Of a stretch of DNA of 50,618 nt, positions 1 through 8,700 are shown piece after piece; the stretch's first letter is position 1, and the number at the start of each line of letters is the position of its first letter. Position numbers and translations under genes: made by a program. Source of the stretch: Flavobacterium sp. (GTDB lineage Bacteria > Bacteroidota > Bacteroidia > Flavobacteriales > Flavobacteriaceae); the NCBI RefSeq assembly GCF_027484945.1, contig NZ_JAIXRZ010000027.1:1-50618 (forward strand). Direction: 5' to 3'. The notes beneath the pieces were generated by a model that was given only the letters and a program-made list of their open reading frames with translations, searched no databases and was not told where the DNA came from.

Positions 1-441
1 ACGGTAACGGTTAACGGATACGGAACCTATGCCTATAGTTTAGACGACGGACCACGACAAAGTTCGAATGTGTTTGAAAACGTACCCTTAGGCCAGCACA
101 CCATCACGGTTTGGGATACTGAAGGAGGTATTGATAACAGCTGTGATCCGCTAGTAATTACCGGTGTTTCCATTATTGATTATCCGCATTACTTCACGCC
201 GAATGGCGATGGAATTCATGATACTTGGAATATTGTAGGATTAAGTGGTCAATTAAACGCAAAAATTTATATATTTGACCGACAAGGAAAACTATTGAAA
301 CAAATCAGTCCTGCAAGTGAGGGATGGAACGGAACCTATAACGGAGCCTTGATGCCTTCTTCCGACTACTGGTTTAAAGTAGAATTCCTTGAAAATAATG
401 TAACTAAAGAATTTAAAGCCCATTTCTCATTAAAACGATAA
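1..441 (+). CDS. T9SS type B surface protein, C-terminal end (partial)
   Basis: The reading frame is open from base 1, so this is the 3' end of a longer gene; the internal GTG at 70 is not the real start. The first ~60 residues (YGTYAYSLDDGPRQSS, then GQHTITVWDTEGG) look like a SprB-type repeat, found in long gliding or adhesion proteins. The last ~90 residues carry the gliding-motility C-terminal (CHU_C) signature YFTPNGDGIHDTWNI and end in FKAHFSLKR, the usual finish of a type B T9SS sorting domain. The protein should be exported by T9SS and held at the cell surface. It lies 4 bp upstream of a PorP/SprF gene, the standard partner arrangement. The true size and the N-terminal domains are outside the window. 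Confidence 0.9.
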   Translation, partial: TVTVNGYGTYAYSLDDGPRQSSNVFENVPLGQHTITVWDTEGGIDNSCDPLVITGVSIIDYPHYFTPNGDGIHDTWNIVGLSGQLNAKIYIFDRQGKLLKQISPASEGWNGTYNGALMPSSDYWFKVEFLENNVTKEFKAHFSLKR

Positions 442-445
442 TACA

Positions 446-1447
446 ATGAAATTGAGACAATTGCTCCTCCTGATTGGACTACTTTTTGCTAAACCAGTTT
501 TCTCACAAGAGATTTTACCAGTTTATTCGGATTATCTCTCAGACAATTATTTCTTACTTCATCCGTCTATGGCTGGAGCAGCAAGCTGTGCTAAATTACG
601 AATGACTGCTCGTCAGCAATGGTTTGGTCAAGAAGATGCGCCCGCATTGCAAACCTTGAGTTTTAACGGAAGTTTATCGGAAAAAGACGGGATGGGTATT
701 ATTTTGATTAATGATAAAAATGGTTATCATTCTCAAAAAGGAATGCGACTTGCCTATGCACACCACATCATGTTTTCACGTGACAATATTGATTTAAACC
801 AATTATCTTTTGGTATTAATGCAGGTTTTGCGCAGAGTTTATTGGATGAAACAGATTTTTTAATCAATAACCCAACTTATGATCCAATTATTGATGGAAC
901 AATAGTACAAAAAGCTTCTTATTTTAATATGGATATTGGTGCATCGTATAATTATTTGGATTTTTATGCACATTTAACGGTGAAAAACGCTGTAGCGAAT
1001 GCCCGTCGTTTATATACCGATCGTGAGCCTACCAACTTAAGACGTTTGATCTATAATATGGGTTACACCTTTGGTGATGCAGAAACTATTCAGTGGGAGC
1101 CTTCTTTTATGTTGCAACATGTTTTTCAAACCAAAGAAACCGCTTTAGATCTAAATATAAAAGCGTATAAAAATCTAGAATTTGGAAAATTGTGGGGCGG
1201 TATTTCCTATCGAACAAGTTTAGATGGTGCCGATTATATTGAAGGAGTTGCAGTTAATAATCAAAAAATGCAATACATAACGCCAATTTTAGGGGTTAAT
1301 TATAAGAGTTTTATGTTATCGTATACCTATTCTCATTTGATGGGTAATGTAAAATTTGATGACGGAGGTTTTCACCAAATTACTTTAGGAATGAATTTGT
1401 TCTGCAAACCAGAAAAATACCACTGTAATTGTCCAGCAGTTAACTAA
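446..1447 (+). CDS. PorP/SprF family type IX secretion membrane protein
   Basis: A 333-residue outer-membrane protein with signal peptide MKLRQLLLLIGLLFAKPVFS, then the family opening of PVYSDYLSDNYFLLHPSMAGA. The rest is short alternating beta segments typical of a small barrel, ending in a Cys-rich tail (CKPEKYHCNCPAVN). PorP/SprF proteins take part in T9SS secretion. Paralogues sit just downstream of type B CTD proteins and help attach that specific partner to the surface. Here the gene follows such a protein with only 4 bp between them, so the two form an operon and a functional pair. It is one of many paralogues in these genomes and is not necessarily the core PorP or SprF. A terminator follows. 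Confidence 0.9.
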   Translation: MKLRQLLLLIGLLFAKPVFSQEILPVYSDYLSDNYFLLHPSMAGAASCAKLRMTARQQWFGQEDAPALQTLSFNGSLSEKDGMGIILINDKNGYHSQKGMRLAYAHHIMFSRDNIDLNQLSFGINAGFAQSLLDETDFLINNPTYDPIIDGTIVQKASYFNMDIGASYNYLDFYAHLTVKNAVANARRLYTDREPTNLRRLIYNMGYTFGDAETIQWEPSFMLQHVFQTKETALDLNIKAYKNLEFGKLWGGISYRTSLDGADYIEGVAVNNQKMQYITPILGVNYKSFMLSYTYSHLMGNVKFDDGGFHQITLGMNLFCKPEKYHCNCPAVN

Positions 1448-1454
1448 TACTTAT

Positions 1455-1482
1455 AATCCCGATTCGTCGGGATTCTTTTTTT
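1455..1482 (+). terminator. Intrinsic terminator after the PorP/SprF gene
   Basis: A perfect 8-bp stem AATCCCGA / TCGGGATT closes a TTCG loop and is followed by C and seven T. The T-run ends directly at the ATG of the next gene (1483). Confidence 0.9.
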
Positions 1483-1998
1483 ATGAAAATTATCAAAGCA
1501 GTTCGGGGAATTTCCCCACTAATTCCAGAAGATTGTTACGTGGCTGAAAACGCTACTATAGTAGGTGCGGTTTCCTTTGGCGAACAATGCAGTGTGTGGT
1601 TTAATGCAGTAGTGCGCGGTGACGTAAATTCAATTACTATTGGGAACAAAGTAAATATCCAAGACGGCGCTGTTATTCATGCTACCTACCAAAAGCATTC
1701 AACCGTAATTGGCAATAATGTTTCTATCGGACATAATGCAATTGTACATGGATGTACATTGCATGACAATGTTTTAATTGGCATGGGCGCGATTGTTATG
1801 GATGGTTGCATAGTTGAATCGAATGCTATTGTTGCAGCGGGTGCTGTAGTTACACAAAATACCGTTGTAGAATCGGGAACGATTTATGCAGGAGTTCCTG
1901 CCAAAAAAGTGAAAGCAATTGATGCATCGGCGTTTGCCGGAGAAATCCAGCGTATTTCAAACAATTACGTTATGTATTCGGAATGGTTTAAAGAATAA
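1483..1998 (+). CDS. Gamma carbonic anhydrase family protein
   Basis: A 171-residue left-handed beta-helix protein of the YrdA/PaaY/gamma-carbonic-anhydrase family. Hexapeptide repeats run through most of the chain (ATIVGAVSFGEQCSVW, VNIQDGAVIHA, NVSIGHNAIVHG, VLIGMGAIVMDG). Zinc-ligand-type histidines are visible in AVIHAT and in the SIGHNAIVHG block. The protein is cytoplasmic and forms a trimer in known members. Catalytic carbonic anhydrase activity is not certain for this subfamily; some members act as acetyltransferase-like or assembly proteins. The ATG at 1483 gives the expected family N-terminus (MKIIKAVRG..PEDCYVAENA), although it touches the T-run of the preceding terminator, so the leader is unusually short or transcription reads through. 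Confidence 0.9.
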   Translation: MKIIKAVRGISPLIPEDCYVAENATIVGAVSFGEQCSVWFNAVVRGDVNSITIGNKVNIQDGAVIHATYQKHSTVIGNNVSIGHNAIVHGCTLHDNVLIGMGAIVMDGCIVESNAIVAAGAVVTQNTVVESGTIYAGVPAKKVKAIDASAFAGEIQRISNNYVMYSEWFKE

Positions 1999-2069
1999 GT
2001 ACCCCATTTATAGCATCTATTTAGGATAAAAGACGTGATAAAGTAGCCCCGATTGCGCCGGTATCCACG

Positions 2070-2106
2070 CCCGACTTTAGGAGCGAGTGATAAAGGCAAA
2101 AGCGGG
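2070..2106. repeat. Intergenic hairpin element between convergent genes
   Basis: In the 141-bp gap between the carbonic anhydrase-like gene and the UbiA gene, CCCGACTTT (2070-2078) can pair with AAAGCGGG (2099-2106) apart from one bulged A. It sits in a stretch with TAGCCCCGATTG before it and AAAGCGGGAGG at its end. From memory, flavobacterial genomes carry many gene-end elements of this look (AGCCCCGATT ... AAGCGGGA). The window has no second copy, so repeat status is not shown here. It may act as a weak bidirectional terminator or be an exported RNA end. Confidence 0.35.
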
Positions 2107-2139
2107 AGGATATGTTTTAAAGAGTCGATATTAGGGCTC

Positions 2140-3063
2140 CTAAAAAGGTAATAAATTGCGTCCGTTTTCTAGTACTTTTGGATTTATAAGAACAATACTA
2201 AAAACGCCAGTTACGATCAAAAACTTTAAAATTACATGGAGTTTGAGGTAATCACTTTTAGTAACTGCCCGCATTACTAAAACTGCAAAACTGATTAGGA
2301 ATAATGCAGCACCATAAAAGTAAAGATCCATATATCCAACGTCAAAAACTTCAATTAAAGTGTATAATGGGAGTACGGTAAATAGACATAAGCCAATCAA
2401 TACCTTTCGAGCCGTTGCTTCACCATATTTTACAGGAATTGTTTGGTAGCCGTTTGCCAAATCTCCTTGTAGGTTTTCTAAATCTTTAATGATTTCACGC
2501 ATTACAATTAAAATGCCTAAAAAAGAAGCATGCGCAACAATTTGCGGATAGAAATTTTTATAATATAAAAGGATTGCAAAAAAGGGTATAACCGCCAATA
2601 AAGCCGCCGTAAGATTGCCAATGATTGCGTATTTTTTTAATTTGTGAGAGTAAAACCATATTAAAAAAATATAGCTTGAAAAGAAAATTACCGCGCGCCA
2701 TGAAATAAAAATAGCCAACAGAGCCACCACAAAATTTAATGTAAAATAGACTTGAAGTTTGGTTTTCTGACTTACCAAGCGATCCAGCATCGACTTTGAA
2801 GGGCGATTAATTAAATCCTTATTACTGTCGTAAAAATTATTAATAATATAGCCCGATGCTATGGCTAAAGAGGAGGCAAGTACGATTAAAAATAATCCAC
2901 TATCAAAAACCACTGATAAAGCGCGCTTGTGGGGTGCAAAAATATAGATTGCTGAGAGATATTGCGCTGCGATTACCACAGGAATATTGTAGCCGCGAAC
3001 CACAGAAAACATACTGATGATTTTCATCATCATACGTTTGGTTTTACGACGCGATAACAACAT
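2140..3063 (-). CDS. UbiA family prenyltransferase (geranylgeranylglycerol-phosphate geranylgeranyltransferase-like)
   Basis: A 307-residue integral membrane protein with about eight or nine hydrophobic segments. Both Asp-rich UbiA motifs are present: NNFYDSNKDLINRP (N-x3-D-x3-D...RP) and KDLENLQGDLANGYQTIPV. These bind Mg2+-prenyl diphosphate. The family transfers an isoprenoid chain to an aromatic or lipid acceptor at the cytoplasmic membrane; flavobacterial members are usually labelled geranylgeranylglycerol-phosphate geranylgeranyltransferase. The gene is the last of a three-gene operon with mevalonate kinase (6 bp upstream) and diphosphomevalonate decarboxylase, which ties it to isoprenoid supply. 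The start could be at MLLSRRK or at one of the Met residues 11-13, so the N-terminus is uncertain. The acceptor cannot be read from the sequence. Confidence 0.85.
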   Translation of the reverse strand: MLLSRRKTKRMMMKIISMFSVVRGYNIPVVIAAQYLSAIYIFAPHKRALSVVFDSGLFLIVLASSLAIASGYIINNFYDSNKDLINRPSKSMLDRLVSQKTKLQVYFTLNFVVALLAIFISWRAVIFFSSYIFLIWFYSHKLKKYAIIGNLTAALLAVIPFFAILLYYKNFYPQIVAHASFLGILIVMREIIKDLENLQGDLANGYQTIPVKYGEATARKVLIGLCLFTVLPLYTLIEVFDVGYMDLYFYGAALFLISFAVLVMRAVTKSDYLKLHVILKFLIVTGVFSIVLINPKVLENGRNLLPF

Positions 3064-3069
3064 CTGGAT

Positions 3070-4008
3070 TTAGAATTGATATACGACTTCGAGCTTGTAG
3101 TCTTTTAAAGCGTTTTGTGCTTTTTCAAGATCTTGAGTAAAGCCTAAAATGTAGCCGCCGCCGCCAGAACCACATAATTTTAAGTAGTAATCATCGGTTT
3201 CTAGGCCTTTTTGCCAAACCCCATGAAATTGCTCAGGAATCATAGGTTTGAAGTTGTTTAGCACCACTTTCGATAATTTTTTGGTATTGTCAAATAGCGC
3301 TTTGAAATCGCCTCCCAAAAAGTTTTCTACACAAGCATCGGTATGTTTAACGAACTGATTTTTAAGCATTTTACGAAATCCTTGATCTTTTAGGTTTTCC
3401 ATAAATAGGTTGACCATGGGCGCGGTTTCACCAACGATACCCGAATCTAATAAAAAGACAGCTCCTTTACCTTCTGCGCTTTGTGAGGGAATACCCGTAG
3501 CTTCAATATGATCTTTGGAGTTAATTAAAATCGGAATGCTCAAATAGCTATTAAGTGGGTCTAACCCCGAACTTTTACCATGAAAAAAAGATTCCATTTG
3601 GGAAAAGATCGTTTTTAATTGGAGTAATTTTTCTCGAGTTAGATTTTCTAGTACGGTAATTTTATGAAGTGCATATTTATCATAAATCGCAGCAACTAAT
3701 GCGCCGCTACTCCCAACACCATAACCTTGAGGTATACTGGAATCAAAATACATGCCGGCAGTAACATCGGTTTGTAAAGTTGTCAATTGAAACTGAACTA
3801 GCTCGGGTTGTTCTGTTTGCAATTGCTCCAAATACGTCACAAATTTTTTCAAACTAGCGTTCGATTGAATCGCTTCTGGAGTAGAAGTGCCATCGATTTT
3901 TAATGCGCCATTATAAAAATTGTAGGGGATTGACAAACCTTTAGAATCTTTTATAATTCCATATTCGCCGAAAAGTAAAATTTTGGAATAAAATAGCGGT
4001 CCTTTCAT
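3070..4008 (-). CDS. mvk: Mevalonate kinase (GHMP kinase family)
   Basis: A 312-residue soluble GHMP kinase. The N-terminal motif SKILLFGEYGIIKDSKGLSI, the phosphate-binding loop PQGYGVGSSGALVAAIYD (P-x-G-x-G-S-S-A type) and the C-terminal glycine motif KLCGSGGGGYILGF are all intact. The expected reaction is ATP-dependent phosphorylation of mevalonate to 5-phosphomevalonate in the cytoplasm. The gene lies 15 bp downstream of diphosphomevalonate decarboxylase and 6 bp upstream of the UbiA gene, in one operon. Because a second GHMP kinase (41162-42079) sits beside HMG-CoA reductase, which of the two phosphorylates mevalonate and which phosphorylates phosphomevalonate is not settled by sequence; this one is conventionally called the mevalonate kinase. 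Confidence 0.8.
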   Translation of the reverse strand: MKGPLFYSKILLFGEYGIIKDSKGLSIPYNFYNGALKIDGTSTPEAIQSNASLKKFVTYLEQLQTEQPELVQFQLTTLQTDVTAGMYFDSSIPQGYGVGSSGALVAAIYDKYALHKITVLENLTREKLLQLKTIFSQMESFFHGKSSGLDPLNSYLSIPILINSKDHIEATGIPSQSAEGKGAVFLLDSGIVGETAPMVNLFMENLKDQGFRKMLKNQFVKHTDACVENFLGGDFKALFDNTKKLSKVVLNNFKPMIPEQFHGVWQKGLETDDYYLKLCGSGGGGYILGFTQDLEKAQNALKDYKLEVVYQF

Positions 4009-4023
4009 AATTAAAGTAATCCG

Positions 4024-5112
4024 TTAGCGTTCAATTTTTTGTGCTCCGTTTCCAATTTCATCACAAATATACTGTTCCTTTTGACAATAGCCAACTAATT
4101 CGGACTGAATAAATTGTAAAACGTTAGCTTTATCGTTTTCGGGATATAAAACATGAACATTTGCACCCGCATCTAGCGTGAAACCAATCGGAATTTTAGT
4201 TTCGCGACGGAAATTCCAGATTCGATTTAGTATTTCCAATGTGTTGGGCTTCATCAAAATAAAATAAGGCATTGAGGTCATCATCATAGCATGTAAGGTC
4301 AATGCTTCGCTTTCGATTAGCTGAATAAATTGTTCCAAATCACCCGAAACAAGAAGTTCTTGAAGGGAAGTTAAATTCTGATGCGCCTGTTCAAATCGCT
4401 TTTGTGCAAAAGGATGGTTGTGCATTAAATCATGTCCAACAGAACTCGAAACCTGTTTTTCACCTTTATCGACGAGTAAAATAGTATCTTGATAATTTTT
4501 GAAATTCGAGTGCGTAGTTTTTTGAAATTCAACGCCATATAAATTTGAACTGCCCTCAATTTCGGGATGTTCTCCCCAAACCACCAATGAACCTTTTAAA
4601 CTACGGCAAGCGCTTCCAGAGCCTAATCGAGCTAAAAACGAGGCCTTTTGCCAAAAGAAATCCATTGACATCTCCGGATTCAGTTGTTTTTCTAAGTCCA
4701 TTATATTTACCGATAGCGCAGCCATGCCCGAAGCAGAAGAGGCTATTCCCGAACTGTGTGGAAACGTATTTAAGGAGTCAATTGCAAAATGAAAGTCGTT
4801 TACATATGGACAATACGGTGCTATTCGTTCAAAATAGGTTTCAATTTTAGGTCGGAAACTTGCTTTAGCGGTTCCTTCAAATAAAAAATCAAAGGAGAAA
4901 CGTGAATCGGTTACCTTTGGTGTAAAGGCTATGCGGGTTTCGGTTTTACAGTTACGCAATGTAAAGCTTAGAGAGGGATTGGCCGGAATTTGGTTTTCTT
5001 TTTTACCCCAATACTTTACTAAAGCAATATTACTAGGGGCAGACCATATACTTTCTCCCGATTGTTGAGCGTTGTAAATTCCTTTAAAAATAAAATCTTC
5101 AGTTGAAGGCAT
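4024..5112 (-). CDS. mvaD: Diphosphomevalonate decarboxylase
   Basis: A 362-residue GHMP-fold enzyme that makes isopentenyl diphosphate from mevalonate 5-diphosphate with ATP. Recognisable blocks are WSAPSNIALVKYWGKKE, PANPSLSFTLRNCKTET, FPHSSGIASSASGMAALSV (phosphate loop), SGSACRSLKGSLVVWGE and, near the end, GFTLDAGANVHVLYP with the catalytic Asp. The start at 5112 (MPSTEDFIF) is preferred over an in-frame ATG at 5193: the longer form would overlap the divergent tspO start and add an unrelated hydrophobic stretch. A perfect TATCTTTG -7 element at 5135-5128 also fits the shorter form. It is the first gene of the operon mvaD-mvk-ubiA. Confidence 0.93.
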   Translation of the reverse strand: MPSTEDFIFKGIYNAQQSGESIWSAPSNIALVKYWGKKENQIPANPSLSFTLRNCKTETRIAFTPKVTDSRFSFDFLFEGTAKASFRPKIETYFERIAPYCPYVNDFHFAIDSLNTFPHSSGIASSASGMAALSVNIMDLEKQLNPEMSMDFFWQKASFLARLGSGSACRSLKGSLVVWGEHPEIEGSSNLYGVEFQKTTHSNFKNYQDTILLVDKGEKQVSSSVGHDLMHNHPFAQKRFEQAHQNLTSLQELLVSGDLEQFIQLIESEALTLHAMMMTSMPYFILMKPNTLEILNRIWNFRRETKIPIGFTLDAGANVHVLYPENDKANVLQFIQSELVGYCQKEQYICDEIGNGAQKIER

Positions 5113-5127
5113 AGCATTTTTTTTGAA

Positions 5128-5135
5128 CAAAGATA
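5128..5135 (-). promoter_or_regulatory. -7 promoter element for the mvaD operon
   Basis: Read on the minus strand this is TATCTTTG, a full match to the Bacteroidota -7 consensus TAnnTTTG. It lies 16 bp upstream of the chosen mvaD ATG. No clear TTG -33 element is seen at the usual distance. Confidence 0.6.
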
Positions 5136-5145
5136 AAAAGAAAAA

Positions 5146-5174
5146 TTGCGTGACGCTTGGCTTTAGTATCTTTA
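5146..5174 (+). promoter_or_regulatory. Candidate promoter for tspO
   Basis: TTG at 5146-5148, an 18-bp spacer and TATCTTTA at 5167-5174 (7 of 8 to TAnnTTTG) precede the tspO ATG by 13 bp. The element lies in the 75-bp divergent gap shared with mvaD. Confidence 0.5.
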
Positions 5175-5187
5175 CCAAAAAAAAGAT

Positions 5188-5664
5188 ATGCAACGCTATT
5201 TACGTATTGGATTGGTTGTAATGACCTCTTTAGTGGTTGGCTATTTGTCGGGAATGGCTACTCAAGAAGGAATAAAAACATGGTACCCTACATTGGTTAA
5301 ACCTTTCTTTAATCCACCCAATTGGGTATTTGGTCCGGTTTGGACGCTACTGTATATTTTTATGGGTATAGCGGGCGGACTTGTGTGGAACCAACACGAT
5401 ACGAACCCTGAAGGTGTTAAAAAGGGTTTTTTGTTTTTTGTAATTCAACTTGGATTAAATGCCATGTGGTCGTATTTGTTTTTCGTGCTATGCAATCCTT
5501 TGCTAGCTTTAATTGAGATCGTTTTGTTATGGTTACTCATATTTGAAACGTATACTCAATTTAAAAAAATAAACAGATGGGCTGGGAAATTACTTATACC
5601 TTATTTAGCTTGGGTTGGTTTTGCAACGCTGCTCAATGGCGCTATTTGGTGGTTAAATCGATAA
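5188..5664 (+). CDS. tspO: TspO/MBR family tryptophan-rich sensory protein
   Basis: A 158-residue membrane protein with the five transmembrane helices and the Trp/Pro-rich family pattern: WYPTLVKPFFNPPNWVFGPV, WTLLYIFMGIAGGLVW and LGLNAMWSYLFF. The family binds porphyrins and other hydrophobic ligands and has been linked to tetrapyrrole handling and stress responses; the exact bacterial role is unsettled. Length and motifs are normal. The gene is monocistronic, divergent from the mevalonate operon and closed by a strong hairpin. Nothing in the neighbourhood points to a specific ligand. Confidence 0.93.
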   Translation: MQRYLRIGLVVMTSLVVGYLSGMATQEGIKTWYPTLVKPFFNPPNWVFGPVWTLLYIFMGIAGGLVWNQHDTNPEGVKKGFLFFVIQLGLNAMWSYLFFVLCNPLLALIEIVLLWLLIFETYTQFKKINRWAGKLLIPYLAWVGFATLLNGAIWWLNR

Positions 5665-5695
5665 AAATAAAGCCGTTCATTGAACGGCTTTATTT
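5665..5695. terminator. Bidirectional terminator between tspO and the CUB/Fn3 protein
   Basis: A near-perfect palindrome (AAATAAAGCCGTT ... AACGGCTTTATTT) has T-rich flanks on both strands. It sits between two convergent genes and can serve both. Confidence 0.85.
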
Positions 5696-5714
5696 ATTTT
5701 ATGGTACAGAGTTA

Positions 5715-8700
5715 TTATCGAACCACTAGTTTTTGTGTTAAACGCAAACCACTCATGCTCGTAATTTCTACGGTATAAACACCTTGTGCTAACGTATCAA
5801 TTGACAAGGTTGTCGTATTAGTGTTTAGTTGACGAACAGCTTTGACAGTTTTCCCTAAGAGGTCATAGATTACAACATCTTGTAAAAGTTCACCATTGAT
5901 ATCACTCGTCAAAGTGATTTCGTGATTAGCTGGGTTTGGATACATTATGAATGCTACATACTCTGGATTATTTAACCCAAGCGGAGCAGTAAATTTAGTA
6001 GTCCATGTATTGGTTACAATGGCTGGATTGCTGTCAAAGTAAATCGATGCGGTGTTAGGTACAATGGTCCCTACCTGGAAGCCAGGATTTAATTGAACAC
6101 GAAAAGTTACAAATCCTTGGCTAGCTTCTGGACTAACAATCTCGGGAACTAATTGGATATTCGAAAAGTTCCATTCCACATGATTTCCTTCACGAGTCAT
6201 TACATAATTATGACTTGAACTGACCATTCGTATACTTTCTTCGTCGATTAGCGGACTCAAATCATCTTCAATTCGGACATCAATTGCATTGGCTGTACCC
6301 ATATTTTGGAATCGAATCGTATAAAATAAATAGTCATTTTGTGTAAATGCACTAAAAGGTATTTTATCACCATGCGCTTCAGTTTTGTCATTTGGATCCC
6401 AAGAATTTACAACAATTTGCGATAATGATGCATTATTGTTTTGTGCATTGATATCATTCCCAGAGTTAACTGCAGCAGTTGCCGTTAAAATGGCATTCAT
6501 ATTTACCGTTGGCGCTGCTGGAACCGATAATGTGATATACATTACTATTGTTTGGTTGGGTGCTAAATTTGTGAAAGCATACGTAAAGCCATTGGCATTA
6601 GCTACAGTGCCATTCTGACTAATCGTAGTTACAGTAACAGGAGCAGGCTTAGAATAGGTTACCGTACCTGAAGCTGCAGCAATACCATTGTTTTTAATTG
6701 TTAAGCGTTGCATATAATTTAAGCCCGGACGAGGAGGTGCTCCATATGGACTTAAACTTACTTCAACATCACTATACGCTTGGATGTTGGTAATTGGAAA
6801 ATAGAAAACTTGCGTTCCACCAGTTGCAGGAATTGAAATGTCATTTACAGTAAATCCATTTCCAGCAAAATAGGGCTGAGCTTCAGTTAAAACTTCATAA
6901 CTAATATCATAGGAGTTATTAGGATTGGCATCATAAATTGTATACGCGCCCGATGGAGCATACACCATTGTATTTGTTCCGGAGTTATTTTGTTGTACAA
7001 CAAAGTTTCCACTTGGGAAGTTGGGTTCTCCTTGATCTTGAACGCCATTATTATTTAGATCAACAAAGGCGATTACTAAAATTTTAGGCTGGTCGGGAGT
7101 ACATGTAACATTAGCCGTCCAACCCGATTGTGTAATAGAAGCATCACTTAAAAATTTAAAGGTCAAACAGCCATCTGGGCTACTCGATGTAAATGGACCT
7201 GGTATTGCATTGCCCCAATATCCACCTGCTACAGCACCAGCAGTATTTCCTGCACCATTGGCACTAGCAATCATAGGAGCGGCAGTAGAGTTTCCGTTAT
7301 ATACATATAATGGATCCCAATTGGCTTCGGTATTAAATGAAGTAAAAGTGACGGTAACCAGTTCTCCAACAATTGTTGGACAAATAGTATAGGTAATATT
7401 TGAATTATTGGGATAGTTACCATTGACTCCACCAGCATCAACAAATGTTCCTCCACATACGGGTGGAGTTTGTAATGTAGTAAGATTAGACAAAATTGCA
7501 AAAGCACTAGCGTCAGTAGGTGAACAAATGGTTCGAACATATAGGGTATAACAGGTACTTTCGTTTAATCCTGTTAAATTTATTGAAGGAGTTGTTGTGA
7601 TAATACCTCCTGTTGAAGTTGCTGAAGGAGGAGTAGTACCGCAAGGTAAAGCAAATACTTCCCATTGGTTATCAGATGTAGATGCAGGAGTCCAACTAAC
7701 AGTCATACTCGTTTGCGCAATATTTGAAGCAACAAGTGCCGTAGGTTTAAAACATGTTGGAGGTGCACTACACGTTACATTGGCAACCCAACCCGCTGCA
7801 TTTACTGATCCATCACTACGAAAACGGAAGGTTAAACATCCGTCGGTAGCTGTAGAAGTGAAAGATGGTAAATTTGTGCCGGTTAATGTTCCCCAATAAC
7901 CACCAGCTAAACCACCAGGAACATTGGCTGCTCCATTAGTACTAGGAAACATAGGTGCATTGATAGAATTTCCATTAAATACATATAATGCATCCCAATT
8001 GGCTTCTGTTGCAAAGCTAGTAAAGGTTACAGTAACTACTTCGCCTGAATTTGTTGGACAAATCGTAGTTGTGCTATCACTATTGTTGGCATAGTTGGCA
8101 TTGGCTCCCCCTGCATCAATAAAAAGACTTCCGCATGTTGGTGAAGCGTTTAAAGTTGTGAAAGTATTAAACGACCATGCACTTACTTCATTATTGCTGC
8201 AAATTGAACGTACAAATACATTATAGCAAGTAGCTGGATTTAAACCGGTTATTGTATAAGGAGTGCTTGTTACAAATAGGGATGGGAAATTTGGCGAAGG
8301 AGCAGTAACTGTACAAGGTGTAACCACAACTTCCCATTGCGTTGTGTTTGATGCATTTGAAGCCCAATTTATAACAGCACTCCCAGTGTTGATATTGGTT
8401 GCAATTAAATTGGTTGGGGCAATACAGGTTGCTGCTGCTGCACAAGTTACATTGGCCACCCATCCTTCACTTTGAACAACATTGTCGCTAACAAAACGAA
8501 AGGTCAAGCAACCGTCGGAAGCAGTTGAAGTGAATGGTCCAGGAATTGTTGTCCCCCAATAAGCTCCGGGTAGACCCCCTGGGATATTGTTCCCATTATT
8601 GGCACTTGCGATTTGAGGCGCATTGATTGAATTCCCATTGTATACATACAATCCATCCCATAATGCTTCAACATTAAAGCTACTAAAAATTACTGTAACT

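Noticed and set aside
5113..5193. Longer start for diphosphomevalonate decarboxylase (ATG at 5193)
   Set aside because: It would overlap the tspO start and run through the TATCTTTG element; the family N-terminus fits the ATG at 5112.
7210..8475. Open frames on the opposite strand of the CUB/Fn3 gene
   Set aside because: They follow the repeated coding sequence, lack start context and resemble no protein; shadow frames.
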